Positions 4,934 through 6,955 of a DNA stretch of 6,955 bases are shown here, in pieces (positions within the stretch are counted from its first letter, which is position 1; each line of letters begins with the position of its first letter). The position numbers were made by a program, and so were the translations under genes. The DNA is from SHAN690 sp040905305 (GTDB lineage Bacteria; Bacteroidota; Bacteroidia; Flavobacteriales_G; Salibacteraceae), in assembly GCA_040905305.1 (NCBI GenBank), contig JBBDRU010000139.1, positions 1-6,955 on the forward strand. Direction: 5' to 3'. The notes beneath the pieces are model-generated. The model saw nothing but the letters and a program-made list of their open reading frames with translations. It made no database searches and had not been told where the DNA came from.

Positions 4934-6640
4934 TTACGGTCGGTTAATGGTATTTGCATTGGTCATCACTACTGAGCCGTTTTGGCAAAGCATTCTTCCT
5001 TCTGCGGTAGATCCGGAATTCATGGTTACTGAAGTAAGCGCAAGGATGTTTCCTTTAAACGTAGTGTTATCACCAATGGTGGCAGAACTACCTACTTGCC
5101 AGAACACATTTTTAGCCTGTGCGCCTCCGATCAGAATCACACTTCCGCCTGCACCACCCACTGTGGTAAAACCGGAGGCAATCTGGAATATCCAAGATGC
5201 ATTAGGATCGCCCTGTGCATCAAGTGTAAGGTTACCTGATTGAATCAACAGTGTTGAATTCGTTTTATAAATTCCAGGTGCTAATGTTACACCTCCAATA
5301 TCGCCTGACACCGAGGATGGGGCTGGATTTGTGGCTCCTTCTGCAAACAGATAAGCCGCTTGTAGGTCGTTTTTAGCTTGAATCAACATGGCAGGAGTGC
5401 CAACGGGAAGCAAATCATCCGATGCGTATATTTCACCGTTCACAATGATTGCAGGTGGGAAACCTGTAACTGAGGATCGAACGCCTGGACTGATTCCTAC
5501 ATCCAAGTTGTGGATCTCGCTCATTCCTGCTTGGTTTGTAACGCCCACACCGGCAAGGATTCCAAATCTTTCGGCAGTGCCTAAATCAACCGCAGGAAGC
5601 ACTATGCTTTCTATGGTTCTGAACGTCCACTCTTCATCATTTTCTAAGGTTGTTCCAGAAGGCGTGGCGGCTACCGTAGTGATGGTGGCCGTGTAGTTCA
5701 ATCCTTCGTCAAGATCTGTGTTGGGGTTGAAACTGGCGGTATTGCCCGTGTAGGTAACAACGCCTGAAATAGGAGTAGTGCCTTGCATCAAGGTAAATGA
5801 TGTGGCATTTATTGTTGCTGGATCCATTTCTTCACTGAACGTGGCAGTGATGGTTTTGTCTAAAGCAACATTGGTATCCAAATCTTCGGGATCTGTTGAA
5901 ACAACGGTTGGTGGAGCCAATATGGATCCTGTCGTGAATTCCCACACGTAATCGTTCTGAAGGTTGGTACCTGCCAGGTTCGATGCTTCCGAATGAATGG
6001 TGGCAGTATAGGTTGTGTTAGGTAAAAACTCAATGGTAGAAGTGAAAGAGGCAGTGGTATCAGTATAAGACACTGTTCCAACTACATTGGCTGTTCCAAC
6101 GACCAGCGTAAAGGTTTGGTCATTGATGGTAGAAGCGTCCATAGGTACGCTGAATTTAGCCGTCACAACTTTGTTAAGCACTACATCAATCTCTTCGTCT
6201 TCAGGATCCGTGAAGGTGACCATGGGCGCTAGAATGTTGCTGGTGCTGAACGTCCATGCATAGTCCTGTTGAAGAGCATTGCCATTTAAATCTTTTATGG
6301 TAGTGAGCACTTTACCAGAATAGGTTGTGTTTGACAAAAGTGGACTGGAAGGAATGAAGCTTACTGTAAAACTCTCCGCATCATACGAAAGAGCGCCCTC
6401 AAGCTTATTTTGGCCATAAACCGCAATCGACTGAGGGGTAATTGTTTGAGGATCGATTTTTTGATTAAAAGTGATGTCAATCATCTTATTCAAAGAAACG
6501 TTGAGCGCTGAATCTGCGGGATCAGTTGTAACGACCACCGGACACAAGCCGATATTTTCGACAAAGGTGTCCTTCTTGCAACCTACAATTAAAATAAGGA
6601 ATGCAGATGCAGTTATTGTTATTAGGTTTAATACTTTCAT
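4934..6640 (-). CDS. Surface lipoprotein with three Ig-like (Big_5) repeats and a DUF3494 domain
   Basis: 568 residues. The N-terminus is a lipoprotein signal: a hydrophobic stretch at 4-20 ending in lipobox LIVGC, with Cys21 as the acylation site and KKD after it. Those charged residues only partly resemble known surface-export signals of Bacteroidota lipoproteins. Three tandem Ig-like repeats of the Big_5/SbsA type follow at about 34-133, 139-237 and 243-342. Each runs from TDP(A/E)D, through V(S/V/A)L(N/D)K and a TI segment, to a closing W(T/E)F(S/T/R)T. A DUF3494 domain fills 349-566: DLGTAERFGILAG, VGISPG, LAPGIY, LTLDAQGDPNASWIFQI, GAQAKNVFWQVG, FKGNILA and EGRML. It ends right after the domain with no sorting tail, as fits anchoring by lipid. 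The Ig repeats likely act as a stalk presenting DUF3494 at the surface for adhesion, possibly to ice. It is the first gene of a probable two-gene operon with the ompA-like gene. Confidence 0.92.
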   Translation of the reverse strand: MKVLNLITITASAFLILIVGCKKDTFVENIGLCPVVVTTDPADSALNVSLNKMIDITFNQKIDPQTITPQSIAVYGQNKLEGALSYDAESFTVSFIPSSPLLSNTTYSGKVLTTIKDLNGNALQQDYAWTFSTSNILAPMVTFTDPEDEEIDVVLNKVVTAKFSVPMDASTINDQTFTLVVGTANVVGTVSYTDTTASFTSTIEFLPNTTYTATIHSEASNLAGTNLQNDYVWEFTTGSILAPPTVVSTDPEDLDTNVALDKTITATFSEEMDPATINATSFTLMQGTTPISGVVTYTGNTASFNPNTDLDEGLNYTATITTVAATPSGTTLENDEEWTFRTIESIVLPAVDLGTAERFGILAGVGVTNQAGMSEIHNLDVGISPGVRSSVTGFPPAIIVNGEIYASDDLLPVGTPAMLIQAKNDLQAAYLFAEGATNPAPSSVSGDIGGVTLAPGIYKTNSTLLIQSGNLTLDAQGDPNASWIFQIASGFTTVGGAGGSVILIGGAQAKNVFWQVGSSATIGDNTTFKGNILALTSVTMNSGSTAEGRMLCQNGSVVMTNANTINRP

Positions 6641-6852
6641 TTTTTAATTGAATTTAGTTCCGCTATCTGGCGGTCAGTGTGAGGATTATTTTTCACGCAG
6701 CGAAGGTGATACCAGAACAATAATTTTCTATTACATAACTAAATGAATAATTTATATTTTACCGTAGGCGGTTCAATACGCGATTTGTCCTGAGAAAAAC
6801 TGAAATGATTTTTATACGGCTTGAACAGCCTCTAAGGGTCTGTAGGTTTTTA
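6641..6852 (-). promoter_or_regulatory. Intergenic promoter region upstream of the lipoprotein operon
   Basis: These 212 noncoding bases lie between the transporter stop and the lipoprotein start and should hold the operon promoter. The best pair I find on the minus strand is TTG at 6776-6774 with TAAATTAT at 6754-6747, 19 bases apart, a weak match to the Bacteroidota TTG / TAnnTTTG pattern. It would leave a leader of about 100 bases. The leader contains CCGC-TATCTG-GCGG (6660-6673), a short hairpin close to the start codon, and the sequence CGTGAAAA, also seen before the other DUF3494 gene. No clear terminator for the transporter is seen. Confidence 0.3.
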
Positions 6853-6955
6853 TTACTTTGGAGGATCCCCCAAAAACTCCCCCCAGTTTTTCAGGGAGTC
6901 TGTATGATCAAATACCAGTTTAAGAATTGCCACAATTGGGATGGCCAAATGCATA
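6853..6955 (-). CDS. AI-2E family transporter, C-terminal end (cut by window edge)
   Basis: The minus strand is open from the window edge to TAA at 6855-6853, giving 33 residues. They begin HLAIPIVAILKLVFD after a Met and end SLKNWGEFLGDPPK. This is the usual C-terminus of Bacteroidota AI-2E/PerM-type permeases: the end of the last membrane helix (LAIPxxAILKxxFD), then a short tail of the form LKPWGxLLGD. The family has about 340-390 residues and 7-8 helices; members have been linked to autoinducer-2 export and to Na+/H+ antiport, and the substrate here is unknown. The Met at 6954 is probably internal. It lies on the same strand as the lipoprotein operon but 212 bases upstream, so it is probably a separate transcript. 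The call rests on a short segment and memory of the family. Confidence 0.65.
   Translation of the reverse strand, partial: MHLAIPIVAILKLVFDHTDSLKNWGEFLGDPPK

Noticed and set aside
5860..6081. Minus-strand open frame overlapping the lipoprotein gene in another frame
   Set aside because: It lies wholly inside the Ig-repeat coding region of the lipoprotein and gives a low-complexity Leu/Pro-rich product.
5000..6600. Repetitive look of the Ig-like region as possible DNA repeats or CRISPR
   Set aside because: The three units are similar only at protein level with diverged codons; there are no identical direct repeats with unique spacers.
6818..6830. GGCT-TGAAC-AGCC hairpin as the transporter's terminator or an IS end
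   Set aside because: The stem is only 4 bp with no T-tract after it on either strand, and no matching inverted copy was found.
6876..6899. ACTCCC/GGGAGT hairpin followed by a T run on the minus strand, as a terminator
   Set aside because: It lies inside the transporter coding sequence before its stop codon, and the T run is only four bases followed by Gs.
6904..6955. Plus-strand start of a gene running off the right edge (MIKYQFKN...)
   Set aside because: It overlaps the minus-strand transporter tail, which matches a known family, and the plus-strand peptide resembles nothing.

Overview
The window looks like a piece of a Bacteroidota chromosome or metagenomic contig, probably from an aquatic Flavobacteriales-type organism. 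Several things point there: AT-rich DNA, no Shine-Dalgarno sequences before clear start codons, a TAnnTTTG-like promoter box, a long OmpA-family protein with an N-terminal beta-barrel, and secreted or lipidated DUF3494 (ice-binding-like) proteins. No rRNA, tRNA or CRISPR is visible.

Right part (about 2610-6955), all on the minus strand and apparently intact. The window edge cuts the last 33 codons of an AI-2E-type membrane transporter. After a 212-base promoter region come two genes 12 bases apart: a surface lipoprotein with three Ig-like repeats and a DUF3494 domain, then an OmpA-family protein with a barrel and two OmpA-like domains. A strong rho-independent terminator with a GUGA tetraloop ends this pair. 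A third gene with its own promoter-like box and 5' UTR hairpin follows: a secreted protein with two DUF3494 domains and the start of an Ig-like domain. Together they resemble a cell-surface adhesion module, with one lipid-anchored and one secreted DUF3494 protein around an envelope protein that grips peptidoglycan. Actual ice binding is unproven.

Left part (1-1092), a mosaic of broken pieces on the plus strand. It starts with an AT-rich YD-repeat-like gene that has no ATG anywhere in its open frame. A long imperfect palindrome of about 115-130 bases follows 13 bases after its stop, and an IS1182-type end abuts the palindrome. Only the first ~37 codons of that transposase survive. Next comes a short stretch that may be the tail of another gene, and then the first ~24 codons of a Rossmann-fold SDR/epimerase gene. 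The SDR piece is fused head-on into the 3' end of the secreted DUF3494 gene, which has therefore lost its C-terminus. Several breakpoints within ~400 bases mean either a rearrangement hotspot or an assembly chimera.

The most interesting unexplained element is the palindrome at 588-701. Both of its mismatches become G.U pairs only in the minus-strand transcript, and its position behind a start-less hypothetical gene resembles, without proving, an integron-like cassette arrangement.
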